Shown: positions 1 to 10,100 of the stretch, piece after piece
Position numbering within the stretch: the stretch's first letter is position 1
Layout of the letters: each line of letters opens with the position of its first letter
Assembly (NCBI GenBank): GCA_964596775.1
Contig: CAZQVN010000012.1
Span: forward strand, 24,542-88,541
Direction: 5' to 3'
Length of the DNA stretch: 64,000 bases
DNA from: CAZQVN01 sp964596775
GTDB taxonomy: Bacteria > Eisenbacteria > RBG-16-71-46 > JABDJR01 > JAWXBZ01
The notes under the pieces: model-generated
Databases searched by the model: none
Told to the model about the DNA's origin: nothing
What the model saw: the letters and a program-made list of their open reading frames with translations, nothing else
Position numbers and translations under genes: made by a program

Positions 1-3000
1 GTCACCGGCGCTCCGTTGACGGTCACGTCGAACCGGGGCGGGGCCATGTCGATGCGCATCGTGGGATCGCCGAGCAGACAGTAGCTGCGGAACGTGTTGA
101 GGAATATGCCGCCTCCCCGCTCCGTGGCCATCCTGAGCAGCGCGTGGTGGATGCCGTCGCCGAGCACGCGGCGCGGGCGTCCCGTATCCGGATCCACGGG
201 GTTGTCCACGAACACGCCGTTCATCATGTACACCTCGACCCAGAAGTTCGTCACCAGCCACTCGAAACCGGTGGAGGCCATCGAGGCGATGGCGCCCGCG
301 TTCGGGAGAAACAGCATGGCCTCGGCCAGCGCGTGCTTGGACACGAACTCCTCGGCGCTCTCGAACTCGTTCAGGTGACAGGCCACGCCGAAGTAGATGA
401 ACGGCTTGCCGAAGTTCGTCAGGCGGTCGGCGGTGCCCCGCCCGTTGAAATAGTCGACCCAGCTCTCGGTGGCCATCACGAACCGGTTTCCGTGTCCCGA
501 GTACATCTGGAACAGGTGGCCGCGGCTCGTCCGGTCCACCCAGATCGGCGCGCAGTTGACGTCCACGTAGCTGACGGTGGCCCCGAGGTTCGCATTGTGA
601 AACGGCAGGATCGGGCACTCCCCGCGCGGGATGACCCTGCGACCCAGCGACTGCGCCACCAGGCTGTCGTTCAGGCAGTCGCCGAGGCGGAGGTCCTCGA
701 CCTCGAAGTCGGAAAAGCAGCCGCGTTTCGCGAACATCGAGAGAACCGAATCGGCGCCGGCCTCGAAGTCGCAGTCGTTGCGGGAGTAGGTGTAGGTGTT
801 GCCGGATATCGGCAGGTTGTACTTGTCGTCGCTGGTGATCAGGCCGCGGTTCCGCCACGCGTCGCCGGGCGAGTAGTTGTCGTAGTTGACGAGCTTGCTG
901 ACCAGGATGTCGGCCTCCGCCGCGCTGCCGATCGGCATCCGGCCGATGTGCATGTCGGGAAGCAGGTCGAGCGGCGAATCGTTGACCCCCAGCGAGGCGA
1001 TGAAATAGTGGTCCTGGCCGATGAGCTCGTAACGGTTGCCGTCCCCGACGACGGGGCCGAGGAGCATCATCGTCGGCACCCAGTCCGGATCCGACGACCC
1101 GAGGTCGCGCTTGTAGTCCTCCGAGGCGTCGCCGGCCAGCACCAGGTAGTCGGGAGGCTTCGCCCAGGTCCGGTAGATGGTGCGCAGCCATTCCCGGATC
1201 GCGGGAGGAGACTTGTCCCCCCCGGAATACTGGTTGTAGACCTCCTGCGGCGACACGACCTTGAGCCGGTGCCCCTGCGCTTCGCGAAGCGCCACCCACG
1301 GGGCCAGGTTTGCCTCGAACCCCGGATGGGTCAGGACGATGACGTCGGCGCCGGTGTCTTCGCTGACGTTCCGGGAACTGTCGCGGATCAGGTTCGTCGT
1401 TCCGAGTTCGCGGGGCAGACGCCCGGGCAACCGCATGTTTTCCGGGGTGTAGGCGGCGCGGTGCGAAGGGAGGGCCGCGTCCGTATAAAGGATGTACTTC
1501 CGCTCCCCGGTCGTCTGCGCCCGGAACCGGAGTTCGTACTCGCGGAACGGCGGCCCGGACAGCTGCGTGACCACGGCACCGGCAAGGTCGACCCAGCGGG
1601 GCGCGGCCGGGTCCGTCACGTCGACGAGGACGAGATCGGGCTGGGTCAGGCCGCGGACCGCCATTTCCACGTTGCCGGTGACGCCTCCGGTGTTGAACTC
1701 GAGGAAGTCCCCGACGGCCACGTAACGGCGGTGGTAATCCACCTCGAACCAGTCGAAGTACGCCCCGCTTCCCTCGCTGTCCCGCCCCAGGTCGTCGAGA
1801 CGGTTGCCGCTGAACTTGAACAGGTTTCTTCCGTCGGCGAGCCGGGTTCCCGGGAGGTCGCCGGAATCGAACGTGTAGACTTCCGGCTGCCCGAACTGGT
1901 GACGGAACACGAGCAGCGTGTCGTCCACGGCCGTGCCCCGTGTCTGCCAGATCGAGATCTGGTGCGAACGCAGGAAGAACCCCTGCCAGCGGGCCCGCAG
2001 CCGGAACGGCCGCGACGCGTCGCGGTGGACCGCGCTGAACTCGAGACTGTCGCGCGGCACCGAGGGCAGCCAGTACATCGTCTCCCAGTTCGGCTGCTCG
2101 AAGTACTGGACGAAGTTCGGATTGGGGCTGGGATAGATGTAGACGTTGTTCTGCTCGTAGTGCGTCGTCGCAGCGAAGCTCTGGGGCACCACGTATCCGC
2201 TTCCCTCGGCCCACCCCGCCTGCGTGTTCATGCGCGCTCCGCCGCCTTCGTCCCAGGTCAGCCAGTACACGTGAAAGTTCGTGAAGCGGTTGTCCTCGAT
2301 CGACGGCTGGAAGCGGTCCCGGTAGTTCCGGGCGTGGAAGACGATCCCGTCGTCCTGGTCGAAGACGCCCGCCGTTCCCCCGTACTCCTGGACACGCACC
2401 GGGACCTCGGTGGTCAACGGGCTGGACGGGTCGTCCGGATTGCGGGATTTTTCAAAGAGCCGTATCCGGTCGACCGGTATCCCGGCCGGCCACCCCTGGG
2501 CCGTGAGATCGGCGAAACTCAGCCGGTACAGTCCGCTTCGCGAAACGTGAATCCGGAATTCCGGATTGACTCCGGCCGTGCGCGCCGGCGGTGACGCCGC
2601 CGCGCCGTGCCGCAGCGAACCGTCGAGCAGGACCGGCCGCACGCGAAACTGCCGGGCTGACTCGTAGTTGATCAGCGAGGATTCGTAGAGACTCTCCCAA
2701 GCCTCCTCCCGCCCGACCGGAGCGAGCGTCCCGCCCGGCTTCGCCGCCCGCGGCCGGAAGTCGATCCGGATGCGCGCCCGTTTCAGGAAAGAGATGTCGC
2801 CGGTCCGGGGATCCCACTGCATCGGCGTCACGACGACCTGTCCGACGCGGTGGTGGCGGAGGTGGCCCATCTCCCGGAATTCCACGGACCGGACCGGCCA
2901 CAACCCGCCGGCGTCGTAGAATTCCGCGTCGATGGCCGCGTTGTCCTTCCGGGTGACGCCCGGCGCCTCCGGATCGACGGGGCCGTCGGAAGCCGGAACG

Positions 3001-3353
3001 GGCCTGAGCCCGGGAAGGGACCGCGTTTCCAGCGGCTCGACGCTGATCTCCACGTCCGCGTGTTCCGGAATGCCCAGTCCGACGCTCCGCACCGGAAGGG
3101 CCGGCCGACCGAGCACGGCCAGCGGATTGTGATCGGCCAGGGAGAGAACGTCGAACGTGCCGAGCGGCGAAACGTCCCGGGCAAGAGCCGGCTCGGGGGC
3201 CTCGTACTCGAGGGTCACACCCCGGCTGTCGGCGGTGATCATCCGGAACGGTCCGCTGGCGGGGGTCGCGTGGGCGGAAGAAACGAGGAGGATAAGGCCG
3301 AAAAGGACCAGCAGGCCGCGTGGAGCCGGCGGGGTGCATCGCAATTCGATCAT
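1..3353 (-). CDS. Secreted C25 (gingipain-like) peptidase, C-terminus cut off
   Basis: An open frame runs from ATG at 3353 to the window edge without a stop, giving more than 1,100 residues. The N-terminus has a hydrophobic signal segment (about residues 13-29). A gingipain-type propeptide-like region follows, with long beta-rich stretches, and then the peptidase C25 domain. The catalytic pair is visible as His in YSGHGNR (about residue 952) and Cys in FGVACHLNEF (about residue 989). The spacing fits gingipains, which are cysteine endopeptidases exported across the outer membrane. The start is preceded by GAGGG at about ten bases. The remaining C-terminal part, where Ig-like or sorting domains usually lie, is outside the window. 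Family assignment is firm; the substrate is unknown. Confidence 0.88.
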   Translation of the reverse strand, partial: MIELRCTPPAPRGLLVLFGLILLVSSAHATPASGPFRMITADSRGVTLEYEAPEPALARDVSPLGTFDVLSLADHNPLAVLGRPALPVRSVGLGIPEHADVEISVEPLETRSLPGLRPVPASDGPVDPEAPGVTRKDNAAIDAEFYDAGGLWPVRSVEFREMGHLRHHRVGQVVVTPMQWDPRTGDISFLKRARIRIDFRPRAAKPGGTLAPVGREEAWESLYESSLINYESARQFRVRPVLLDGSLRHGAAASPPARTAGVNPEFRIHVSRSGLYRLSFADLTAQGWPAGIPVDRIRLFEKSRNPDDPSSPLTTEVPVRVQEYGGTAGVFDQDDGIVFHARNYRDRFQPSIEDNRFTNFHVYWLTWDEGGGARMNTQAGWAEGSGYVVPQSFAATTHYEQNNVYIYPSPNPNFVQYFEQPNWETMYWLPSVPRDSLEFSAVHRDASRPFRLRARWQGFFLRSHQISIWQTRGTAVDDTLLVFRHQFGQPEVYTFDSGDLPGTRLADGRNLFKFSGNRLDDLGRDSEGSGAYFDWFEVDYHRRYVAVGDFLEFNTGGVTGNVEMAVRGLTQPDLVLVDVTDPAAPRWVDLAGAVVTQLSGPPFREYELRFRAQTTGERKYILYTDAALPSHRAAYTPENMRLPGRLPRELGTTNLIRDSSRNVSEDTGADVIVLTHPGFEANLAPWVALREAQGHRLKVVSPQEVYNQYSGGDKSPPAIREWLRTIYRTWAKPPDYLVLAGDASEDYKRDLGSSDPDWVPTMMLLGPVVGDGNRYELIGQDHYFIASLGVNDSPLDLLPDMHIGRMPIGSAAEADILVSKLVNYDNYSPGDAWRNRGLITSDDKYNLPISGNTYTYSRNDCDFEAGADSVLSMFAKRGCFSDFEVEDLRLGDCLNDSLVAQSLGRRVIPRGECPILPFHNANLGATVSYVDVNCAPIWVDRTSRGHLFQMYSGHGNRFVMATESWVDYFNGRGTADRLTNFGKPFIYFGVACHLNEFESAEEFVSKHALAEAMLFLPNAGAIASMASTGFEWLVTNFWVEVYMMNGVFVDNPVDPDTGRPRRVLGDGIHHALLRMATERGGGIFLNTFRSYCLLGDPTMRIDMAPPRFDVTVNGAPV

Positions 3354-3568
3354 GAACAGAGGTCCCTCGCTTCAGTGTGGGTTGAAGAGTCGGGGGGAAC
3401 GGCGATGTGCATCGGGACAGCCGTGTTGTGAACCCGGGGGATACTGTCGGGTTCCCCCGCCCCAAACCCCGTCGAAGCAATCGATTGTTTGACGGCCACG
3501 CGAAGCGATGTTAACCTTACTCCTTGTCGCGGCGCAAGTTAGATTCCCGGCTGGAGGAACGACCCTCT

Positions 3569-4477
3569 TTGGTTTTCGACTCGAAACGCGTCTCTCTCTA
3601 CTGGGAATTCGCCCGCCCGTTCACGCTCGTCGCCCCCGCCCTGGGGATCCTTTCCGGCGGCATCACGGCCTACGGCGCCCATCCCCATGAGTCCTTCGCC
3701 TGGATTCATGTCCTCAACATCGGCATGGGAACGCTCATGGCCGCGGTTCTGAACGCGGCCAGCAACGGGCTGAACCAGATCTACGACCTCACGAACGACA
3801 CCGTGAACAAGCCGGGCCGCGCCATCCCGTCCGGCCGGATGGGGGTCCGCGAGGCGTTCTGGTATTCGGGAATCCTGTTCGCTGTGGCCCTCGGACTGGC
3901 GGCGGCGGTCAACCTGCAGTGCTTTCTCCTGGCGCTGGCCGCCACGGTGTTCACGATTGCCTACTCCGCTCCACCTCTCCGCACGAAGAAGCGGGGCGTC
4001 TGGGCCAACATCACCATTGCGATTCCGCGGGGGTTGCTGCTCAAGGTGGCCGGCTGGTCCACCGTCAAGTCGGTCTGGGGCGCGGAACCGTGGTACATCG
4101 GGGCGATCTTCGGCCTGTTTCTCCTCGGAGCGTCCACCACCAAGGATTACTCCGACATCAAGGGAGACATGGCCGACGGCTGCCGCACCCTGCCCATCGT
4201 GTACGGAATCCGGAAGAGCGCGTGGATGATCGCGCCCTCCTTCGTCATTCCCTTTCTCCTGCTGCCGCTGGGCGCCCTCACCGGGGTGATGACCGGAAAC
4301 CGCGTGTTTCTCGTCATCATGGGACTCGCGCTCGCGGCCTGGGGCAGCTACGTCTGCTGGCTGATCCTCCGGCGCCCTGAAGATCTTGCCGCGACGGAAA
4401 ACCACGTTTCCTGGACCCACATGTACTGGATGATGATCACGACGCAGCTCGGGTTCATGGCGGCCTACCTGCTGTGA
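3569..4477 (+). CDS. UbiA-family prenyltransferase
   Basis: Integral membrane prenyltransferase of about 302 residues, the normal size for the family. The first Asp-rich motif NQIYDLTND lies near residues 69-77 and the second, DYSDIKGD, near 194-201. These bind Mg-prenyl diphosphate. About eight or nine hydrophobic segments are visible. UbiA enzymes attach a prenyl chain to an aromatic or other acceptor (quinone, heme O, chlorophyll or archaeal-type lipid); the acceptor cannot be told from sequence alone. I chose the TTG at 3569 because GGAGGA (3553-3558) lies ten bases upstream. A longer reading from TTG 3524 is possible and would add 15 residues. The stop overlaps the next gene's GTG start, so the two are probably coupled. 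Confidence 0.85.
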   Translation: MVFDSKRVSLYWEFARPFTLVAPALGILSGGITAYGAHPHESFAWIHVLNIGMGTLMAAVLNAASNGLNQIYDLTNDTVNKPGRAIPSGRMGVREAFWYSGILFAVALGLAAAVNLQCFLLALAATVFTIAYSAPPLRTKKRGVWANITIAIPRGLLLKVAGWSTVKSVWGAEPWYIGAIFGLFLLGASTTKDYSDIKGDMADGCRTLPIVYGIRKSAWMIAPSFVIPFLLLPLGALTGVMTGNRVFLVIMGLALAAWGSYVCWLILRRPEDLAATENHVSWTHMYWMMITTQLGFMAAYLL

Positions 4478-5232
4478 TCGGCACCCGGCTGCTCGAGAAG
4501 GATGCAACGGCCGGACTCTTCCTGGCCCTGGCTTCGGTCCTGTCGGCAGGAGCCGGCATCGCGTCCGGGCAGCCGGCGGTCCTCCTGCTCTTGTCCTTCC
4601 CTCCCGCGTGGCTCGTGTTCCTGGACCGCGTGCGCGCGGAGCGGCGCGGATCAGCCCTCGGGCTGATGGTGTTCTGGGCCGCGGCATGGAGCGTGTCGGC
4701 GATCGTCTTCATCCAGCTGTTTCCGGAAGGCGCGGCCGCCGCGATACTCAACGGGACGGCCTACCGGGCCGAGATGTTCCACTGGCTGGAAACCGGCCGC
4801 GGAAGCGAGGGGGACTGGCGCCTGTTCCTGCCGCAGCACGCCCTGCACTACGGAGCGTTCCTCCTCGTCTCGGCGCTGACCGCGGGCGCCGGCGGCCTGC
4901 TGCTCGGCGTGATCCTGCTCGGCTACATGAACTACTACGTGGCCGCCCTGTTCCTGGCGGATCCGGGGGGGCACCACACCCTTCCGCTGGCGCTCATGGG
5001 GTGGCATGTCTGGGCCGTGGTTCGGGTGATCGGATTCATCGCCGGGGCGGTGGCCATGGCGGATCTCACGCTGGCGCTCGTCGACCGGTTGAAGGACCGG
5101 CCCGGCCGATGGCCGGGCCGGAGCTCCCATTTCCTGTCTCTTTCCCTCGCCCTCGTCATCCTCGACGCCCTGCTGAAGGCGCTGCTCGCCCCGTACTGGC
5201 GGGAGCGGCTGTCGGGACTGGTCGGGTTCTAG
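4474..5232 (+). CDS. Polytopic membrane protein, unknown function
   Basis: 252 residues with about six hydrophobic segments. The GTG start at 4474 overlaps the TGA of the prenyltransferase (GTGA), so the two are very likely translated together. No family motif was recognised. A loop with HHTLPLALMGWHVW between membrane segments is the most distinctive stretch, and superficially recalls SpoIIM/DUF95-type membrane proteins, but this is not secure. The context suggests a partner in a lipid or quinone prenylation step. The stop is four bases from the stop of the convergent PPIase gene, leaving no room for a separate terminator. Confidence 0.7.
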   Translation: MIGTRLLEKDATAGLFLALASVLSAGAGIASGQPAVLLLLSFPPAWLVFLDRVRAERRGSALGLMVFWAAAWSVSAIVFIQLFPEGAAAAILNGTAYRAEMFHWLETGRGSEGDWRLFLPQHALHYGAFLLVSALTAGAGGLLLGVILLGYMNYYVAALFLADPGGHHTLPLALMGWHVWAVVRVIGFIAGAVAMADLTLALVDRLKDRPGRWPGRSSHFLSLSLALVILDALLKALLAPYWRERLSGLVGF

Positions 5233-5236
5233 GACG

Positions 5237-6991
5237 TCAGGCGTCGGTTTTCGTGTCGGCGCCGACCAGCATGGCGGGCGTGACCGCGTCGACCAGCTTC
5301 TGGTTGATCTTGACCGGGTGCTTTGCCCGGACCTCGTCGAGGTAGGTCTTGAGCGCGGCCTCGGCGGTGGCGGCGCGGGCCGCTTCGATCACGTGTTCCC
5401 GCGCCTCGTCGAACGTCATCAGGCGCTCCGGCTTGATCTCGTGCGCCTGGGCCACGACCCAGCGCTCCTCGCGCGGCGTCCCGTCGGGGTAGGTTCCGGC
5501 CGGAACCAGGAACGGTCCGACCACCGTGCCGGGATCGCTGGAATAGATGGCCTGCTCGACCGGGTCGTCGTCGATCCGCGGGATTTCGAACGTGCGGGCC
5601 ACCGAGGCGAGATTCGGGTCCTGGCGCTTCGCCATGGCCTCGACTTCGGCAAACGGGCGCCCCCCCTTCCACATTTCGGCGACCTTCCGGGCCAGTTCCT
5701 CGTTCTTCGTTTCGATGCGCGCCTGCTGCGAGCGCTCGACGATCTTGTAACCGGAGCGGTTCTTCTCGAAGTAGTCGCGGTAGTCCTTTTCCCCCAGCGT
5801 GATGCTTCCGGTGATGTGCGTGTAGTAAAGCGTGTTGACGCGGACCTCGTTTTCCTTCTTCTTCACCAGCGTCACGTACTCGGGATCCTTGTCCAGACCG
5901 AGCTTCATGGCCCTTTCCCGCATCAGCTTCGTCCGCAGCATCTGGCGGATGATGTCCTCCACCTCCGGCACGCCGTTGCCCTTCGGCCAGATGCCCGGGG
6001 CCATCCAGTTCAGCATCTCGAGAAAATCCTTGATCGTCATGTCCGGCCGGTCCGCGAACTTGACGACGGGGATGGCCATCTGCTCCGCGGTGAACGTGGG
6101 CAGGACCCGGGGCTCGTTGAGGATCGCGTAGGGATCGTCGGACTTGGGATTTGCGCTCTCGAAGTAGAACTTTTCGTTGATGAGCAGGATGCCCGGCGTC
6201 TGGTTTTCCGGGGCGGCTTCCGCGAGCAGTTCGTTCTGGAACTCCTCCTGGCGGTCGAGCGACCTCTGCTGCAGCAGAGTGAGCTCCACCTTTTCCTTGA
6301 CCTCCTCGAACGAGGGCTTTTCCACGCTGCGCACGGAATCCACCACGAGGAAGTGCGTTCCGAACCGCGTCTTGACCGGTCCGGTCACCGTGCCGATTTC
6401 GGCCTTGAACAGCGCGCGGTCGAACGGTTCCACCATCTGTCCGGCGGTGATCCAGCCCAGACTCCCCCCCTGCTCCGCCGACCTCCAGTCCGTGGACTTG
6501 CTGATGAGGTCCTCGAACGGCACGCCCTTCGCCAGGGCCTCCTCGACCTCGTGCAGAACGGCTTCGTGCTCCACGAGGATATGACGGGCCTTGATCTCGC
6601 GGTCGCTGCGGTTCCAGACCTCGCGGATGTCGCTTTCCGGCACCTGGGACTTGTCCTGGACTTCGACCTTCGTGAGGAGGGTCAGCAGCTGGCTTTCCGC
6701 GAAGCGGTGCAGACGGCGGCGCTGGCCGGCGTCCAGTTCCGGCTGGAATTCATAGGCGGCGATCTCGAGAAGATGCTTGTTGACCAGGTCGTTGATCAGG
6801 CGCTCCCGCCCGGCGGGATCGGCCGGATCGGGCCGCTCCGTCCCCGACAGCTTGGCGTAGGCGGCGATGAAGTCGCTCTGGGTGACCTTTCTGTCTCCCA
6901 CCGTGGCCAGAACGGGATCATTCGACTTCCTGGCGCAGGAGACGAGCAGCGGCAGGACAAGCAGGGACAGCAGAACGGACCTCTTAGTCAT
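5237..6991 (-). CDS. Parvulin-type peptidyl-prolyl isomerase lipoprotein
   Basis: 584 residues. A signal sequence ends in a lipobox with Cys near residue 19 (PLLVSC), so this is a predicted envelope lipoprotein. A SurA/PrsA-like N-terminal helical domain is followed by a parvulin (PpiC/rotamase) domain at about 133-225, with the family pattern KARHILV, GGSLGWI and FGTHFLVV. A second, degenerate rotamase-like stretch lies near 425-530. Such proteins assist folding of exported or outer-membrane proteins, which fits the many secreted proteins nearby. ATG 6991 was chosen over an upstream in-frame start because AAAGGAG lies five bases upstream and the signal peptide begins there. A strong promoter candidate lies at 7043-7071. 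Confidence 0.88.
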   Translation of the reverse strand: MTKRSVLLSLLVLPLLVSCARKSNDPVLATVGDRKVTQSDFIAAYAKLSGTERPDPADPAGRERLINDLVNKHLLEIAAYEFQPELDAGQRRRLHRFAESQLLTLLTKVEVQDKSQVPESDIREVWNRSDREIKARHILVEHEAVLHEVEEALAKGVPFEDLISKSTDWRSAEQGGSLGWITAGQMVEPFDRALFKAEIGTVTGPVKTRFGTHFLVVDSVRSVEKPSFEEVKEKVELTLLQQRSLDRQEEFQNELLAEAAPENQTPGILLINEKFYFESANPKSDDPYAILNEPRVLPTFTAEQMAIPVVKFADRPDMTIKDFLEMLNWMAPGIWPKGNGVPEVEDIIRQMLRTKLMRERAMKLGLDKDPEYVTLVKKKENEVRVNTLYYTHITGSITLGEKDYRDYFEKNRSGYKIVERSQQARIETKNEELARKVAEMWKGGRPFAEVEAMAKRQDPNLASVARTFEIPRIDDDPVEQAIYSSDPGTVVGPFLVPAGTYPDGTPREERWVVAQAHEIKPERLMTFDEAREHVIEAARAATAEAALKTYLDEVRAKHPVKINQKLVDAVTPAMLVGADTKTDA

Positions 6992-7042
6992 CGAAACTCC
7001 TTTGGCCTTCGGCACAGAATGGATCAAGAAATCAGACGTAAA

Positions 7043-7071
7043 ATTGTAGTCGACCGGGGAGCCGAGAACAA
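7043..7071 (-). promoter_or_regulatory. Sigma70-like promoter for the PPIase gene
   Basis: On the minus strand, -35 TTGTTC (7066-7071) and -10 TACAAT (7043-7048) are separated by exactly 17 bases, about 50 bases before the PPIase start. The -10 matches consensus at five of six positions. It lies back to back with the promoter at 7091-7119. Confidence 0.6.
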
Positions 7072-7090
7072 GGATTAGTGCAGGAATGGC

Positions 7091-7119
7091 TTGTCCGGCA
7101 CCCGGCGGAATGCTAGACT
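7091..7119 (+). promoter_or_regulatory. Sigma70-like promoter with extended -10 for the membrane/TPR operon
   Basis: -35 TTGTCC (7091-7096), a 17-base spacer and -10 TAGACT (7114-7119) preceded by TGC, an extended -10 element. It lies 42 bases before the TTG start at 7162. Prediction from pattern only. Confidence 0.5.
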
Positions 7120-7161
7120 TTTTGGCGACTTACCGCCCCGTACCCTGGAGTTCATGATCTC

Positions 7162-10100
7162 TTGACGAAACAGCCTTCCCCCCGCGAACGGTCGGCCCCG
7201 TCCCCATCCCGCGCCGACTTTCTGGTTCTCTGCCTCTTCTTTCTTTCCGGCGCCAGCGCCCTTGTCTACGAAGTTGTCTGGAGCCGCCTCCTCACGTTTG
7301 TCTTCGGGGGCACGGCGTTCGCCATCGCCACCGTCCTGGCCGCCTATATGGCCGGACTGGCCATCGGTTCCTGGACATTCGGGCGCCGGATCGACAAGGG
7401 GGGGCACCCGATCATCGTGTATGCCCTCCTCGAAGGAGGGATCGCGTTGTGGGCGCTGGTCTTACCGGCCATTCTCACCGCCCTCAACGGTTTCTACGGC
7501 GTCCTCTACCAGAGCCTGAACCCGGGCCCCAGTGTGCTGGCACTGATCCGGTTTCTCATCTGCTTCCTCGTCCTTCTCGTGCCCACGATCCTCATGGGCG
7601 GCACCCTGCCCGTCCTCTCCCGCCTTCTCGTCGGAGGGCGGAAAAGCCTGGGACTCAAGACCGGCATTCTCTACGGAACGAACACGATCGGCGCCGTGGC
7701 CGGAACCGCGGCGGCCGGCTTCTTCCTGATCCCGAACCTCGGAATGCAGCTTTCGACCTGGGTGGCCATCGCCTTCAACGTGGCGGTCACGATTCTGGCC
7801 TTCGGGCTCAGACCGCTTCTCCCCTACGAGGAGCCCTCATCGAAGCCGGTGGCGGCCCCGGAGCCCGAGCCGGTTCCGGCCGATCATCGTCTCAAGAAAA
7901 TCGTCCTGTTCGTCTACGCCTCGAGCGGCTTCGCCGCGCTGACCTACGAAGTGGCCTGGACCAAGGTCCTGTCCGGGGCGCTGGGAACGACCACCTACGC
8001 ATTCTCGGCGATGCTCACCACGTTCCTGCTCGGGCTCGCGCTGGGCGCGTTCATCATGGCCCGGCTGGCCGACCGCCACAATCCGGTTCTCCTGCTCGCC
8101 TGGTCCCAGCTCGGCGTGGCCGTTCTGGGTCTTCTCGCCCTGCCGGTCTTCGGCAACCTCCCCTACCTGTTCATCGAGGCGTACCGGCAGCTCGGACCGT
8201 CGTGGCAGGCCCAGACGCTCGCCAAGTTCGCGCTCTGCGCGGTCACGATGCTCCCGCCCACGCTCCTGATGGGAGGCGCGTTTCCGCTGGTCGCCCGCAT
8301 TTACGCAGACGCCATGGGAAAACTCGGCCGGCAGGTGGGGACGCTCTACTCTTCCAACACGCTCGGCGCCATTCTCGGGTCGTTCTCGGCCGGGTTCATC
8401 CTCATCCCCCTCGTGGGCCGGCAGGGAACGATCCTTACGGCCGCGGCGGTCAACATCGTCTCCGCGAGCCTGCTCTACTGGACGATCGGCCGAACTCTGA
8501 GCGGCCGGGCCAGGATCGTGGCCGCGCTGACCGCCCTGGCGATCCTTCCCGCCCTCTATTTCGGATCCCGTCCCTGGGATCCCTACGTCATGTCGAGCGG
8601 CGCCTACGTGTACGCGGAAACGTATGCCAGGGAACCAGACCTCAGGAAGTCGTTTCACGACTCGCGGCTTCTTTACTATGAAGAGGACACCGAGGCCATC
8701 ATCGCGGTGTACCGGGCCCAGCACGTCCTGTCGCTCCGGACGAACGGGAAGGTGGAAGCCTCCTCGTCGGGAGACATGCTGACGCAGAAGCTGATTTCCC
8801 ACCTGCCGCTCCTTCATCATCCGAACCCCGCCGACGTCCTGATGATCGGGCTGGCCAGCGGAATATCCCTGGGGTCGGCGCTGGCCTATCCCCAGGTGCA
8901 GCAGGCGGATTGCGTGGAAATGCTCGAAGGAATGACGAACGTCACCGACTTCTTCCGGAAGTACAACCACGACTGCATGAACGACCCGCGCACCCGGCTG
9001 ATCATCAACGACGGGCGCAATCACCTGGCGCTGTCGGACAGGACGTACGACATCATCATATCCCAGCCCTCGAACCCGTGGATCGCCGGCATCGGATCGC
9101 TGTTCACAAGGGAGTTCTTTGCCATCGGCGCGCGACGGCTGAAGCCGGACGGGATTTTCTGCCAGTGGGTCCAGATGTACCAGATGTCGCGCGAGGACTT
9201 CGGATCCGTGGTCAAGACGTTCCACGAAGCATGGCCGCACATGAGCATCTGGATGGGCTCCCCGGGCGACATCGTGCTTCTCGGCAGCCGTGTGCCGCTG
9301 GAACTCGACTACCGGAAGCTCTCTTCGGATCTCTCCATCGAATCCGTCACCGCCGACCTTCAGCAGGTCGGTGTGCGGGACGTGTTCGGATTTCTCCAGT
9401 CGTACATCGGCGGCGACGATGCCGCCGCGGCGCTGACCCGCGGGGCCGGACGCACGATCACCGACGATAACCTGCTCCTCGAGTTTTCCATGCCCCGCTA
9501 CCTCTACTCCTCGGACGTGGACATGATGATTCTCCCGGTGCTGGCGCCGCTGCGCCAGCCGTACACGAACGTGGTCGAGGTGCGTGGTCTCGAACCGGAC
9601 AGCGCCCGCGCCGTTACGGACACCATGGAGCGTTATTACAGGGGGCGCAACAAGGCCATCGACGGAATCTACCTGGCCATCGGCAAGGAGCACGGTTCGG
9701 CGGTGACCATCCTCGAGGAGGCCCTGCAGCTCGCCCCCACCGACCCTCTGATCGGCCATTACATCTCCTCGAGCCGGAACGAGGTGGGCATCACGCTGCT
9801 TCAGGGCGGACAGGAAACCCAGGCCCTGAAGGAGTTCCGCCGATCCGCCGAGGTCGGGTCGGCGTCCGAGCGCGCGCTGGCCTACAACAACATCGGTCTC
9901 CACCATTACTCGGCGGGGATCGCGGACTCCGCGGCCTGGTACTGGAAAATGGCGGCGGATCTCGAACCGGAGAGCCCGATCATCCGCTACAACCTCGGGC
10001 TCGTCTACGACGGACTCGGCCGGCGCGATCTCGCGGCCGCCGAGTACCGGGATGTCCTCAAGATCGAACCGGACAACGAAGTCGTCCTGAACAACCTGGC

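Noticed and set aside
2452..3480. Open frame on the minus strand in another frame inside the C25 peptidase gene
   Set aside because: The real frame (from 3353) has the signal peptide and peptidase motifs; this one is composition-driven.
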